A stretch of 62,498 nucleotides of DNA from Chloroflexota bacterium (GTDB lineage: Bacteria; Chloroflexota; Dehalococcoidia; Dehalococcoidales; UBA2162), in NCBI GenBank assembly GCA_016190895.1, contig JACPPR010000028.1, positions 1-62,498 on the forward strand, written 5' to 3'. Position 1 is the first letter of the stretch. Every line of letters starts with the position of its first letter. The notes below the pieces were generated by a model. It was given only the letters and a program-made list of their open reading frames with translations. It did no database searches and was not told the DNA's origin. The position numbers and the translations under genes were made by a program. Below, piece by piece: positions 18,584-26,077 of this stretch.

Positions 18584-18630
18584 CTCAATGGTGGGTTACG
18601 CTGCGCTTCACCCACCCTACGGCTATCTTG
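18584..18630 (-). repeat. RAYT-associated inverted repeat, right
   Basis: Inverse of the left copy at 17988-18030. It contains GTGGGTTACGCTGCGCTTCA and CCCACCCTACGGCT and reaches into the end of the next gene on the minus strand (stop at 18623). Confidence 0.8.
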
Positions 18631-18919
18631 CACCACGTTCCAGATATAACTTAATAATAGCCACCGTGTATGATGCATTCACCGTAATATTCTGGTAATC
18701 GCCGGGTTTCAGTGAGCCGGTTCGAGCATAACGGTCAAGAACTGGGTGAAGGTAGCGTTTTTTGACGCCTCGTTCCTTGCCAGTTGATAGAGGAGTATAA
18801 TAGACCGTTTCATCCGTGACCTTGGATAACTCGAAATTAGCTCTTCCGCCTGCCGTAGGCAGTGTGGTCCCCACCAGAGTCTTGCAGAAAGTCATGAAAG
18901 AAGAAACGCTAACAGCCAT
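18623..18919 (-). CDS. Hypothetical protein, 98 aa
   Basis: The start at 18919 is well supported by a GGAGGAGG just upstream on the minus strand. The 98-aa product (MAVSVSSFMTFCKTLVG, TVYYTPLSTGKERGVKKRYL, ending IIKLYLERGAR) is not recognised. Its central basic stretch GKERGVKKRYLHPVLDRY could contact nucleic acid or phosphate, but no motif proves this. The last codons overlap the right inverted repeat of the RAYT element, so the C-terminus may have been altered by insertion. It lies 32 bp downstream of the Holliday-resolvase-like gene and is probably cotranscribed with it. Confidence 0.65.
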   Translation of the reverse strand: MAVSVSSFMTFCKTLVGTTLPTAGGRANFELSKVTDETVYYTPLSTGKERGVKKRYLHPVLDRYARTGSLKPGDYQNITVNASYTVAIIKLYLERGAR

Positions 18920-18951
18920 ATTGCCTCCTCCAAATAATATATCAGACCAAC

Positions 18952-19443
18952 CTATTGCCTGTCCTTGTCTTCATTGACCTCCACCCCCTCCGCAATATTA
19001 ATCCTCTGGACGGAGAGGGGGACGTAGTTGACCATCTTGCACTCGATGAGGTCTTTGAGTTTGATTTCGTCCTCAGTGAACTGCGCCCGGCCGGATTTGA
19101 CTTCGATGAAATCGATACCCCGCTCGTAATCGATGCCGATGAAATCAATAGGCGTGCCGAGGTAGATAAGGCGGTCATATTTGGTCAGTTCCAGGGTTGC
19201 CAGCAGCTCGTTCAGTTTGCCGGCGCGGGTGCCCTGGCTGCGGGTAATCGAAGTGAGCACATCGCGTGGCAGGTCTTCCAGCATATCGTGAAGCTCCTTG
19301 ACCGAATCGGCTGAAGCCAGCGCAAACCTGAGCTTCGCCTCAAGCTCGGCTACTGCTGGTTGTTCGGCTTTTTTCTGACGGAAAAGCAGGACAAGGATTA
19401 TCAGGAGCAGAATAAAGACTATTGCGAATAAGGCTATTTCCAT
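18952..19443 (-). CDS. Membrane-anchored endonuclease related to archaeal Holliday junction resolvase
   Basis: A 163-aa protein with an N-terminal membrane helix (MEIALFAIVFILLLIILVLL) followed by a charged helical stretch and a nuclease core: YLGTPIDFIGIDYERGIDFI, then EVKSGRAQFTEDE. The D...EVK pattern is the PD-(D/E)XK signature of the Endonuc_Holl (COG4741-like) family, described as distantly related to archaeal Holliday junction resolvases. The nuclease would face the cytoplasm from the membrane. It is close to ruvA and ruvC on the same strand, but a family D repeat lies between, and the true substrate is unknown. Confidence 0.8.
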   Translation of the reverse strand: MEIALFAIVFILLLIILVLLFRQKKAEQPAVAELEAKLRFALASADSVKELHDMLEDLPRDVLTSITRSQGTRAGKLNELLATLELTKYDRLIYLGTPIDFIGIDYERGIDFIEVKSGRAQFTEDEIKLKDLIECKMVNYVPLSVQRINIAEGVEVNEDKDRQ

Positions 19444-19465
19444 TTAGACTCCCCCAAATTCCAAT

Positions 19466-19545
19466 ACGTCCTGTCACCCTGAGCCTTCCGCAGAAGTGCG
19501 AAGGGTCTCACGTGAGATTCTTCGCTGCGGCTCAGAATGACACTC
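19466..19545. repeat. Dispersed repeat, family D, copy 1
   Basis: CCTGAGCC...GCGAAGGGTCTCACGTGAGA then TTCTTCGCTGCGGCTCAGAA forms a long imperfect hairpin centred on TCTCACGTGAGA. The second copy is at 58730-58800. Confidence 0.8.
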
Positions 19546-19569
19546 TTAGCAAAGCCTCTCTTATAACAG

Positions 19570-20154
19570 CTACTTCCCCCCGAAATACTGCAACGCAAGC
19601 CGTACCTTTTCTTCCAGGCTGAGTTTCTTGGTGGGGGGGAGGGTGGCGACGGCCCGGCCGGCTTCGGCGACCGAGTAGCCGAGGGAGGTAAGAGCAGCCA
19701 TAACATCGGCATTCTCCGGGGCAAGCTGGACTCCAGTGGTAGCCAGCAGCCCGGCGCCTACCTTGTCCTTCAGTTCCAGGACCACGCGCTCGGCCGTCTT
19801 TTTACCGATGCCGGAGACTGTTTTGAGCAGGTCGGTATCGCCGGTAGCGATTGCCATACTTGCCCTCTCAACGCTCATCGCCGAGAGCACAGCCAGCCCC
19901 AGCTTGGGGCCGATACCGGAGACAGTGGTCAACAGTTGGAAAAGCTGCAACTCTTCGGCAGTGCTAAACCCATAGAGGGAAATGCCATCCTCCCTCACCA
20001 CCATCTGGGTATGCACGTGCACGTCACTGCCGATAGCGCCCAGCGTGCTGAGAGTGGAGGTCGGCATATTAACCTGATAGCCGACGCCATTGACATCGAT
20101 AACCGCTGCGCCGGCGCCAAACGATTCCAAACGACCGTGAAGACTGGCTATCAA
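19570..20154 (-). CDS. ruvA: Holliday junction branch migration protein RuvA
   Basis: A 194-aa protein of normal RuvA length with the N-terminal OB fold (MIASLHGRLESFG...VDVNGVGYQVNMP), tandem helix-hairpin-helix segments (LLTTVSGIGPKLGLAVLSAM and LLKTVSGIGKKTAERVVLEL) and the C-terminal RuvB-contacting domain (ALTSLGYSVAEAGRAVATLP). It binds four-way junctions as a tetramer and loads the RuvB motor. The start is a TTG at 20154. ruvC lies upstream on the same strand, separated by about 230 bp of repeats, so the two may no longer share one transcript; ruvB is absent from the window. Confidence 0.95.
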   Translation of the reverse strand: MIASLHGRLESFGAGAAVIDVNGVGYQVNMPTSTLSTLGAIGSDVHVHTQMVVREDGISLYGFSTAEELQLFQLLTTVSGIGPKLGLAVLSAMSVERASMAIATGDTDLLKTVSGIGKKTAERVVLELKDKVGAGLLATTGVQLAPENADVMAALTSLGYSVAEAGRAVATLPPTKKLSLEEKVRLALQYFGGK

Positions 20155-20159
20155 TTACC

Positions 20160-20372
20160 TATCCCCCTGACCCCCTTCCCTTTAGGGAAGGGGAAGAGTT
20201 TACTTTTCGAAGGGGCTGATGCCCCTTCAGCTTCCCCATATCTGAATCTTCTTGAAAAGCTGAGCCGGGTAAATCCCTCTCAATCTCCCTTTTTCAAAGG
20301 GAGATGACTACTACAGACCAATCTTGCCCTTAATCCCCCCTTTAGTAAAGGGGGGATTAAGGGGGATTTTCG
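20160..20372. repeat. Repeat cluster between ruvC and ruvA (includes family A, copy 3)
   Basis: CCCCTTCCCTTTAGGGAAGG (20169-20192) is a hairpin. Bases 20269-20372 form a full family A unit: CTCCCTTTTTCAAAGGGAG and CCCCCTTTAGTAAAGGGGGG inside AAATCCC...GGGATTT. Confidence 0.75.
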
Positions 20373-20388
20373 GGCTACTAACGCCCTC

Positions 20389-20895
20389 TCAAACTCTCCC
20401 GTTCTGTCTCCCCAGCAATTCATTCAAGCGCATCTCGCCGATATGGCAGAGGGCCACCGCCAGGGCATCGGCGGCATCATTGGGTTGGGGGGCTTCGGCA
20501 AGTCCCAACTGGAGCCTGACCATTTCCTGTATCTGCTCTTTGGAGCCAGCCCCGTAATTAGCCACCCTTTGTTTTACTTGCGCCGGCGTATACTCATAGG
20601 TCGGAATGTTCCGACTGGCGGCTGCCAGAATAGCCACCGCCTGAGCACGGCCAATGGCCAGCGCTGTTCTGGCATTCTTAGCCACGAAAGGCTGTTCAAC
20701 GGCGGCAACATCCGGCTGAAACTTCGAGATAATATCCACGAGGGTATCGTACAGATAAAACAAACGCTCCCCGATTGGGGAGCGTGCTTTAGTGGTCAGG
20801 ACACCAAATTCAATCAAGGCTATTTTGTCATCTCTGCTTTCGAGCACTCCATAGCCCATAGCCACTGTGCCCGGGTCGACACCTAAAATTATCAT
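20389..20895 (-). CDS. ruvC: Crossover junction endodeoxyribonuclease RuvC
   Basis: A 168-aa protein with the RNase H-like resolvase motifs: ILGVDPGTVAMGYG (first Asp), AAVEQPFVAKNARTALAIGR (Glu), and the C-terminal AEAPQPNDAADALAVALCH (paired Asp residues). It cleaves Holliday junctions as a homodimer after branch migration by RuvAB. An ATG start is used. The order yebC, ruvC, ruvA on one strand is a common bacterial arrangement, here loosened by repeat elements in both gaps. Confidence 0.96.
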   Translation of the reverse strand: MIILGVDPGTVAMGYGVLESRDDKIALIEFGVLTTKARSPIGERLFYLYDTLVDIISKFQPDVAAVEQPFVAKNARTALAIGRAQAVAILAAASRNIPTYEYTPAQVKQRVANYGAGSKEQIQEMVRLQLGLAEAPQPNDAADALAVALCHIGEMRLNELLGRQNGRV

Positions 20896-20934
20896 TAGTA
20901 AAACTCAAGGAATACAAAAACGACTATGATTCAA

Positions 20935-21100
20935 TTGTTATTACGAGCCCCGACTTGTTGGGGCGTAGTAATCTCGCTAAATCTTAGAGATTGCCACGGG
21001 CGGAGTTTACACTGAGCGAAGCGAATGTGCCCTCGCAACGACACCGAGAAACGGATTGCTTCGCCTCCCGACACAGTCGGGATGGCTCGCAATGACGTGC
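20935..21100. repeat. Dispersed repeat, family C, copy 1
   Basis: The unit reads AGATTGCCACGGGCGGAGTT, TACACTGAGCGAAGCGAATG, then GGATTGCTTCGCCTCCCGAC and GGATGGCTCGCAATGACG. Other copies are at 26015-26065 (right part), 53833-53975 and 58184-58345. Ends are inverted relative to one another (CATTGCGAG / CTCGCAATG). Confidence 0.8.
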
Positions 21101-21118
21101 TTAGGCCACATGGAAGGA

Positions 21119-21874
21119 CTATACCTGCTCTTGCGACTTTTTCAAGACCTCACTGGAAAATTCGACATTGCTGTAAACACCCTGGACGTCATCAAGCTCT
21201 TCCAGCTTATGCAGCAGCTTCAGCGTCTGCAAGGCGTCCTTCTCGCTAAGCTCGATGGTTTGCTTAGGCTCCATGCACACCTCGGTCGAGGAGATGTGGA
21301 TTTTTTCCTTCTCCAGAACCCCTTTGACCTTCTCCAGAGCGTCAGGTCGTGTGTAAATCTCAACAGCTTTATCGGCGGCGTTAACATCGTCGGCGCCGGC
21401 ATCGATGGCCTTCAGAGCCAACTCATCCGAGTTCAAACCATTGGACTCTGCGATAATCACGCCTTTGTTTTCAAAAAGCCAGGCGACACAACCGGCCTCC
21501 CCCAGGCTGCCGCCGCCGCGGTTGAATATATTGCGGACCTCTTGAACAATCCGGTTGCGGTTATCGCTCACAGCCTGCACCAGGATAGCCGAGCCGCCTG
21601 GCCCGTAGCCCTCGAATACCATCTCAGCCAGCGTCGCTCCATCAGCCGTCCCACTGCCGCGCTGAATTGCCCTATCGATATTATCCAGCGGCATATTGGC
21701 GGCGCGGGCTTTCTCGACTGCCAATCTGAGGCGGAAATTAGATTCGGGATTAGCGCCAGATTCACGTACCGCCACCATAATTTCCCTGGTCAGCTTGGTG
21801 AAAATCTGGCCCCGTTTGGCATCAGCCACACCTTTCTGATGCTTGATTGAAGACCACTTATTATGCCCTGACAT
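21119..21874 (-). CDS. yebC: YebC/PmpR family regulator or translation factor
   Basis: A 251-aa protein beginning MSGHNKWSSIKHQKGVADAK, the classic YebC N-terminus, followed by GQIFTKLTREI, the GSGTADGATLAEMVFEGYGPGG segment and the EVCMEPKQTIEL region. YebC proteins were described as DNA-binding regulators and, in recent work, as ribosome-associated factors helping difficult peptide sequences. AGGAGCG precedes the ATG. It is the first gene of the yebC-ruvC-ruvA group. Confidence 0.95.
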   Translation of the reverse strand: MSGHNKWSSIKHQKGVADAKRGQIFTKLTREIMVAVRESGANPESNFRLRLAVEKARAANMPLDNIDRAIQRGSGTADGATLAEMVFEGYGPGGSAILVQAVSDNRNRIVQEVRNIFNRGGGSLGEAGCVAWLFENKGVIIAESNGLNSDELALKAIDAGADDVNAADKAVEIYTRPDALEKVKGVLEKEKIHISSTEVCMEPKQTIELSEKDALQTLKLLHKLEELDDVQGVYSNVEFSSEVLKKSQEQV

Positions 21875-22011
21875 ATCTGGCGCTCCTCGGACAGCTAATA
21901 AATTCTTGGTTTAATTCTATCATCAAACCTGCCTCCGGTCAAAAGAAAAACATCATGTTTTTTGTAACACCCCTTCGACAAAATTTACCCTGAGATTCTT
22001 CGTCCGATTTG

Positions 22012-22041
22012 CGTAGAGACACGGCGTGCCGTGTCTCTACG
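22012..22041. repeat. Palindrome GTAGAGACACGGC / GCCGTGTCTCTAC
   Basis: A near-perfect inverted repeat centred at about 22026. A second copy with one base changed is at 57391-57418. It lies between divergent genes. Confidence 0.8.
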
Positions 22042-22072
22042 GTTTGTTTACGAGGTTGTGGAACCCGCCAAA

Positions 22073-22101
22073 TTGACATGCAAACTGGTGCGGGTTAAAA
22101 T
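22073..22101 (+). promoter_or_regulatory. Promoter of the UDP-GlcNAc operon, near-leaderless
   Basis: A perfect TTGACA (22073-22078), a 17-bp spacer and TAAAAT (22096-22101). The expected start site, about 22107-22109, is 2-4 bases before the ATG at 22111, and there is no ribosome binding site in that space. Confidence 0.7.
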
Positions 22102-22110
22102 CAAAGACAA

Positions 22111-23409
22111 ATGAAGTTATTCGGTACTTCCGGGATACGCAGACTCGCCGATAGCAGCCTGTTAGAATTATCCCTGAAAACGGGGCTGGCGGTGGGGAAA
22201 ATATACCCGAATGTCGTGGTCGGCTGCGATACCAGGACTTCAAGCGAAGCTATCAAATACGCTTTTACCTCGGGAGCGCTGATGTCGGGGGCGAGATGCT
22301 GCGATGCCGGCGTTATTCCCACGCCCACCCTGGCTCTGGCAGCGAAAGAATTCCAGGCCGGCGCGATGATTACCGCCTCGCACAATCCACCCGAATATAA
22401 CGGCATCAAGCTCTGGAACGCAGACTGCTCGGCCTTCGATACCGACCAGCAGCAGCAAATAGAAGATATGATTCTAAATAACTCTTTGTCTGCTGCCAAA
22501 TGGAGCGAAATCGGTCGAAGCTGCTCTCGCGATGACGCTATTGAAAGGCATATCGAACACATAATACGGAATGTCCCCACGGCAACCAAGCTAAAGGTAG
22601 CGCTCGATTGTGGCTGTGGCGCTGCCTCCGTAATTAGCCCTTATTTACTGAAAAGAATGGGCTGTGAGGTTATCGCTTTGAACTGTTTCCCCTCCGGTTT
22701 TTTCCCCCACCCCGCCGAGCCGACCGAAGCCAATCTGGGGGAACTGCTACAGGCAACTCGCGAATTTAGTGCCGACCTGGGTATTGCTCACGATGGCGAT
22801 GCCGACCGGATGATGGCAGTTGATGACAAAGGCAGGTTCATCCCCGGAGACAAGCTGCTCGCCCTTTTTGCCCGGCAGAGAGCAGCCAGAGAAGTGGTCA
22901 CTACCATAGATGCCTCTATGTCCATCGAAGAGATGGGCTTTAAGATTACCAGAACCCCGGTCGGGGACACCTATGTTTCCGACCGGCTGAAAAAGGGCGG
23001 CGATTTCGGGGGCGAACCATCGGGCGCCTGGGTATTCCCGGAGAATTCGCTCTGTCCCGATGGCATTTATGCCGCCGCCCGGCTGGTTAATATCGCCAGC
23101 CATCAGAAATTGTCCCGCTTAATCGACGAGATACCCCAGTATCCTATTCTGCGGGGCAGCATCGCCAGCGACGGGGTGAAGATGACAGAACTAAATGAAC
23201 GACTTCTGTCTCTGAAACCAACATCGGTAGACAGCATCGATGGCACCAGGCTGAACTTCAAAGACGGCTGGCTGCTGATTCGAGCCTCAGGCACCGAACC
23301 CAGGATAAGAGTCACCGCCGAAGCGCGAACCGAGGCATCTGTCCACGAGCTATACGATAAGGGTATGAAAACCATCAAAGAATGTATGAAAGGGAGACAG
23401 GAAGGCTGA
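22111..23409 (+). CDS. glmM: Phosphoglucosamine mutase-like phosphohexomutase
   Basis: A 432-aa alpha-D-phosphohexomutase: KLFGTSGIRR at the start, the phosphoserine loop MITASHNPPEYNGIK (Ser90), the metal loop HDGDADRMM (about residues 226-234), the sugar loop GGEPSGAW (about 297) and the phosphate loop RASGTEPRIRVTAE near the C-terminus. It interconverts hexosamine or hexose 6- and 1-phosphates. The neighbours (two GlmU-like proteins and GlmS) point to glucosamine-6-phosphate to glucosamine-1-phosphate. It is the first gene of the operon, with the ATG almost at the predicted transcription start and no ribosome binding site. The family assignment is firm; substrate is inferred from context. 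Confidence 0.9.
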   Translation: MKLFGTSGIRRLADSSLLELSLKTGLAVGKIYPNVVVGCDTRTSSEAIKYAFTSGALMSGARCCDAGVIPTPTLALAAKEFQAGAMITASHNPPEYNGIKLWNADCSAFDTDQQQQIEDMILNNSLSAAKWSEIGRSCSRDDAIERHIEHIIRNVPTATKLKVALDCGCGAASVISPYLLKRMGCEVIALNCFPSGFFPHPAEPTEANLGELLQATREFSADLGIAHDGDADRMMAVDDKGRFIPGDKLLALFARQRAAREVVTTIDASMSIEEMGFKITRTPVGDTYVSDRLKKGGDFGGEPSGAWVFPENSLCPDGIYAAARLVNIASHQKLSRLIDEIPQYPILRGSIASDGVKMTELNERLLSLKPTSVDSIDGTRLNFKDGWLLIRASGTEPRIRVTAEARTEASVHELYDKGMKTIKECMKGRQEG

Positions 23410-23410
23410 T

Positions 23411-24613
23411 ATGAAAGCAGTTATCTTAGCCGCCGGGGAAGGCAGCCGGATGCGCCCTCTCACTTATACCCGGCCCAAAGTGATGCTCACCATCGCCAAC
23501 AGGCCTATCCTGGAACACCTCCTTATCGAAGCCAAGACAGCGGGCATCGAAGAGTTTGTTTTCATCGTCGGCTACCATGATGAACAGATACGCCAGCATT
23601 TCGGCAACGGCGATAAATGGGGTGTCGGCATCGATTATTACACCCAGCGCAGGCAATTGGGCACGGCCGACGCCGTCAGGACAGTAAAGAATATGGTAGA
23701 GGGCAACTTCCTGATGATGAACGGCGATATTATGGTCAATCATCGGGATATCGAGTGTCTGACTAAAAGGCGAGAGAACACGATGAGCTTGGTCAAAGTC
23801 GAGGACGCGCGAGACCTGGGAACAGTCGAAGTAAGCCAGGATAGAGTGCTAAGAATCCACGAGAAAGTGGCCAAACCGCCCTCGAACCTGGCTAATGCCG
23901 GCCTCTACCTCTTCACACCTGAGATATTCGAGGCAATATCTCAGACTCCGACCTCGCCACGGGGCGAATACGAGATAACCGACTCTCTGCAACTCCTAGT
24001 CGACCATGGGTGCCCTGTCTCGTATCAGGAAATTGGCTACTGGCTCGATGTCAGCTATCCCTGGGACCTGCTGGCCGCCAACGAATCGCTCCTGGCCAAG
24101 CTGGAACCACAGAACCTGGGCACCATAGAAGCGAATGCGGTAATCAAAAATGCGGTGAGCCTCGGTAAAGGCACTGTGGTCAGGTCAGGCTCCTATATCA
24201 TCGGCCCGGTGATTATCGGTGAGAATTGCGAGATAGGACCGAACTGCTATGTTCGGCCGGCGACCTCAATCGGCAATGGCTGTCATATCGGCGCTGCCTG
24301 CGAGGTCAAAAATACAATTGTTATGAATAATAGCGCTATCCCGCACCACAACTATGTCGGCGATAGCGTTATCGGCGAGGATTGCAATCTCGGCGCCGGT
24401 ACCAAGATTGCCAATCTCAGGCTCGATGAGCAGAATATTACCGTGGCTGGACGGAACACCAAAAGACGCAAGCTGGGCGCCATTATGGGGGACGGGGTAA
24501 AGACTGGGATAAATGCCTGCATCAATATCGGCACCGTAATTGGGAACAATACGCATATTGGACCGGGAGCGGTGGTGAGCGGAATTATTCAACCGGACTC
24601 GAAAATCTTTTAA
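23411..24613 (+). CDS. glmU: Archaeal-type bifunctional GlmU (sugar-1-P nucleotidylyl/acetyltransferase)
   Basis: A 400-aa protein with an N-terminal nucleotidyltransferase (VILAAGEGSRMRPLTYTRPK, MMNGDIMV) and a C-terminal left-handed beta-helix. The signature resembles archaeal enzymes such as Sulfolobus ST0452, not the LAAGKGTRM type of classical GlmU. The helix domain keeps IPHHNYVGDSVIGEDCNLGA (His312 and Tyr315 fit the HxxY acetyltransferase pair), IANLR and KRRKLGAIMGDGVKTGINA. It would acetylate glucosamine-1-phosphate and join it to UTP, giving UDP-GlcNAc. It begins 2 bp after the glmM-like stop, hence same transcript. Confidence 0.85.
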   Translation: MKAVILAAGEGSRMRPLTYTRPKVMLTIANRPILEHLLIEAKTAGIEEFVFIVGYHDEQIRQHFGNGDKWGVGIDYYTQRRQLGTADAVRTVKNMVEGNFLMMNGDIMVNHRDIECLTKRRENTMSLVKVEDARDLGTVEVSQDRVLRIHEKVAKPPSNLANAGLYLFTPEIFEAISQTPTSPRGEYEITDSLQLLVDHGCPVSYQEIGYWLDVSYPWDLLAANESLLAKLEPQNLGTIEANAVIKNAVSLGKGTVVRSGSYIIGPVIIGENCEIGPNCYVRPATSIGNGCHIGAACEVKNTIVMNNSAIPHHNYVGDSVIGEDCNLGAGTKIANLRLDEQNITVAGRNTKRRKLGAIMGDGVKTGINACINIGTVIGNNTHIGPGAVVSGIIQPDSKIF

Positions 24614-24629
24614 GTCAGGGTTAGATGGA

Positions 24630-25808
24630 ATGATGAAGCAAGCGGTAATTCTGGCGGCGGGGGAGGGGCAGAGACTGAGACCGTTTACGGTGACGAAGCC
24701 AAAGACGATGATTGCCATCGCCGGCAAGCCGATACTCCAGTATGTAATCGAGGCGCTTGCCCGTAACGGCATTCGCAACATCATTATCATCGTTGGCTAC
24801 CGAAAAGAGCAGGTCTTCAATTACCTGGGCGCCGGGGAGAAGTTCGGCGTGAATATAGTTTACATAACACAAGAGAAACAGCTTGGCACAGCTCACGCGC
24901 TCATACAAGCCAAGGGAGCCGTCCAGGATGAGTTTCTTGTTCTGCCGGGCGATAATCTTATCGAGGCTAATACCATCGCCCGCTTCATCACCGCCAAACC
25001 GCAGGCTGTGCTGGTTAAGAAAGTGGAAAACACAGCCAGATATGGCGTGGTCACTACCGATGGAGATATGGTACGCAGTATCGAAGAAAGAACCGGAGAC
25101 ACCGAGTGTGATATAATCAATACTGGTATTTATGCCTTTGACGAGAGAATTTTTGACTTTATCGAGGCCGAGTTAGCCATTCCTGACGTGATAAATAATA
25201 TGATAGCCCAGGGCTCTGCCGTCAGCGCCCAAGAAACCGAGGGCACCTGGCTCGATGTCGTTTACCCCTGGGACATTTTAAGCCTGAATAACGCTATTCT
25301 CCGCCAAATCCCGCCCAGCCTGGGGGGTACTATCGAAGCCGGCGCTTATGTCAAAGGAACGGTATCGATAGGCAAAGACACGATAATCCACTCGAACTCT
25401 TACGTCTTCGGCCCGGCAGTCATCGGGGAGAATTGCGAGATAGGTCCCAATGTCTGCATCTTGCCCGCCACCAGCATCGGCGACAACGTAGTTATCTCAC
25501 CTCTCAGCTCCATAGAAAACAGCGTTATCGGGAAAGACGTTAACATCGGCCCGGGTAGCATTATCGAGGATTCGGTCATCGATGAAAGCTGCCTTATCCA
25601 GGGGCGGTTTACCGCGTGCAGCGATGAGACTGAAGTGCGGATCAACGATGAACTCCATCAGGTAAAAATAGGGGCGATGCTCGGCGTGGGCTGCAACCTG
25701 AAGAGCAACGTAGTAGCCCAGCCGGGAGTTATCATCGGCAATTACAGCCAGGTACAGGCTATGAAGCTGCTCAGCGGCCGGTTGCCTGATAAGAGCACGG
25801 TATTCTAA
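24630..25808 (+). CDS. GlmU-like nucleotidyltransferase paralog without acetyltransferase pair
   Basis: A 392-aa paralog of the previous protein: VILAAGEGQRLRPFTVTKPK, VLPGDNLIEANTIA and a beta-helix of hexapeptide repeats (IGENCEIGPNVCILPATSIG). The segment that should carry the HxxY acetyltransferase motif reads ISPLSSIENSVIGKDVNIGP, without His or Tyr, so the C-terminal domain is probably structural or regulatory. It most likely makes a nucleotide sugar (UDP- or dTDP-linked) and the sugar is unknown. It follows 17 bp after glmU on the same strand; the start could be either of two adjacent ATGs. Confidence 0.82.
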   Translation: MMKQAVILAAGEGQRLRPFTVTKPKTMIAIAGKPILQYVIEALARNGIRNIIIIVGYRKEQVFNYLGAGEKFGVNIVYITQEKQLGTAHALIQAKGAVQDEFLVLPGDNLIEANTIARFITAKPQAVLVKKVENTARYGVVTTDGDMVRSIEERTGDTECDIINTGIYAFDERIFDFIEAELAIPDVINNMIAQGSAVSAQETEGTWLDVVYPWDILSLNNAILRQIPPSLGGTIEAGAYVKGTVSIGKDTIIHSNSYVFGPAVIGENCEIGPNVCILPATSIGDNVVISPLSSIENSVIGKDVNIGPGSIIEDSVIDESCLIQGRFTACSDETEVRINDELHQVKIGAMLGVGCNLKSNVVAQPGVIIGNYSQVQAMKLLSGRLPDKSTVF

Positions 25809-25865
25809 AGAATGTTGGGAGGTGATGTCGTTACGAGTCCGCCTGAGGCGGGCGCAGTAATCTCT

Positions 25866-26009
25866 AGCGGGTGCTGAAAAAAGCTTTCCTCGTTTTTCTC
25901 CCCCTTTGAAAAAGGGGGATTAAGGGGGATTTCCAAGCTCAAAATCCCTCTCAATCTCCCTTTACGAAAGGGAGAGGAAACGGCTTGAACCTGTTTTTCA
26001 TCAGCCTGC
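25866..26009. repeat. Possible MITE-like unit containing family A, copy 4
   Basis: The segment starts AGCGGGTGCTGAAAAA and ends TTTTTCATCAGCCTGCT, an imperfect inverted pair whose right end resembles the IS terminus at 452-470 (TTTTTCAGCACCCTGCT). Inside lie CCCCCTTTGAAAAAGGGGG and CTCCCTTTACGAAAGGGAG (family A, 25894-25980). This could be a non-autonomous derivative of the same transposon family. Confidence 0.4.
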
Positions 26010-26014
26010 TATGA

Positions 26015-26065
26015 TTTTATAGATTGCTTCGCATCCCGACAAAGTCGGGATGGCTCGCAATGACA
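26015..26065. repeat. Dispersed repeat, family C, partial copy
   Basis: ATAGATTGCTTCGCATCCCG followed by ACAAAGTCGGGATGGCTCGC and AATGACA, the right-hand part of family C, lies directly in front of glmS. Confidence 0.75.
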
Positions 26066-26077
26066 TAAGTGAAGAGT

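Noticed and set aside
21950..22110. tRNA or small RNA between yebC and the glmM-like gene
   Set aside because: The palindrome at 22012-22041 is a dispersed repeat found elsewhere, and no cloverleaf could be drawn.
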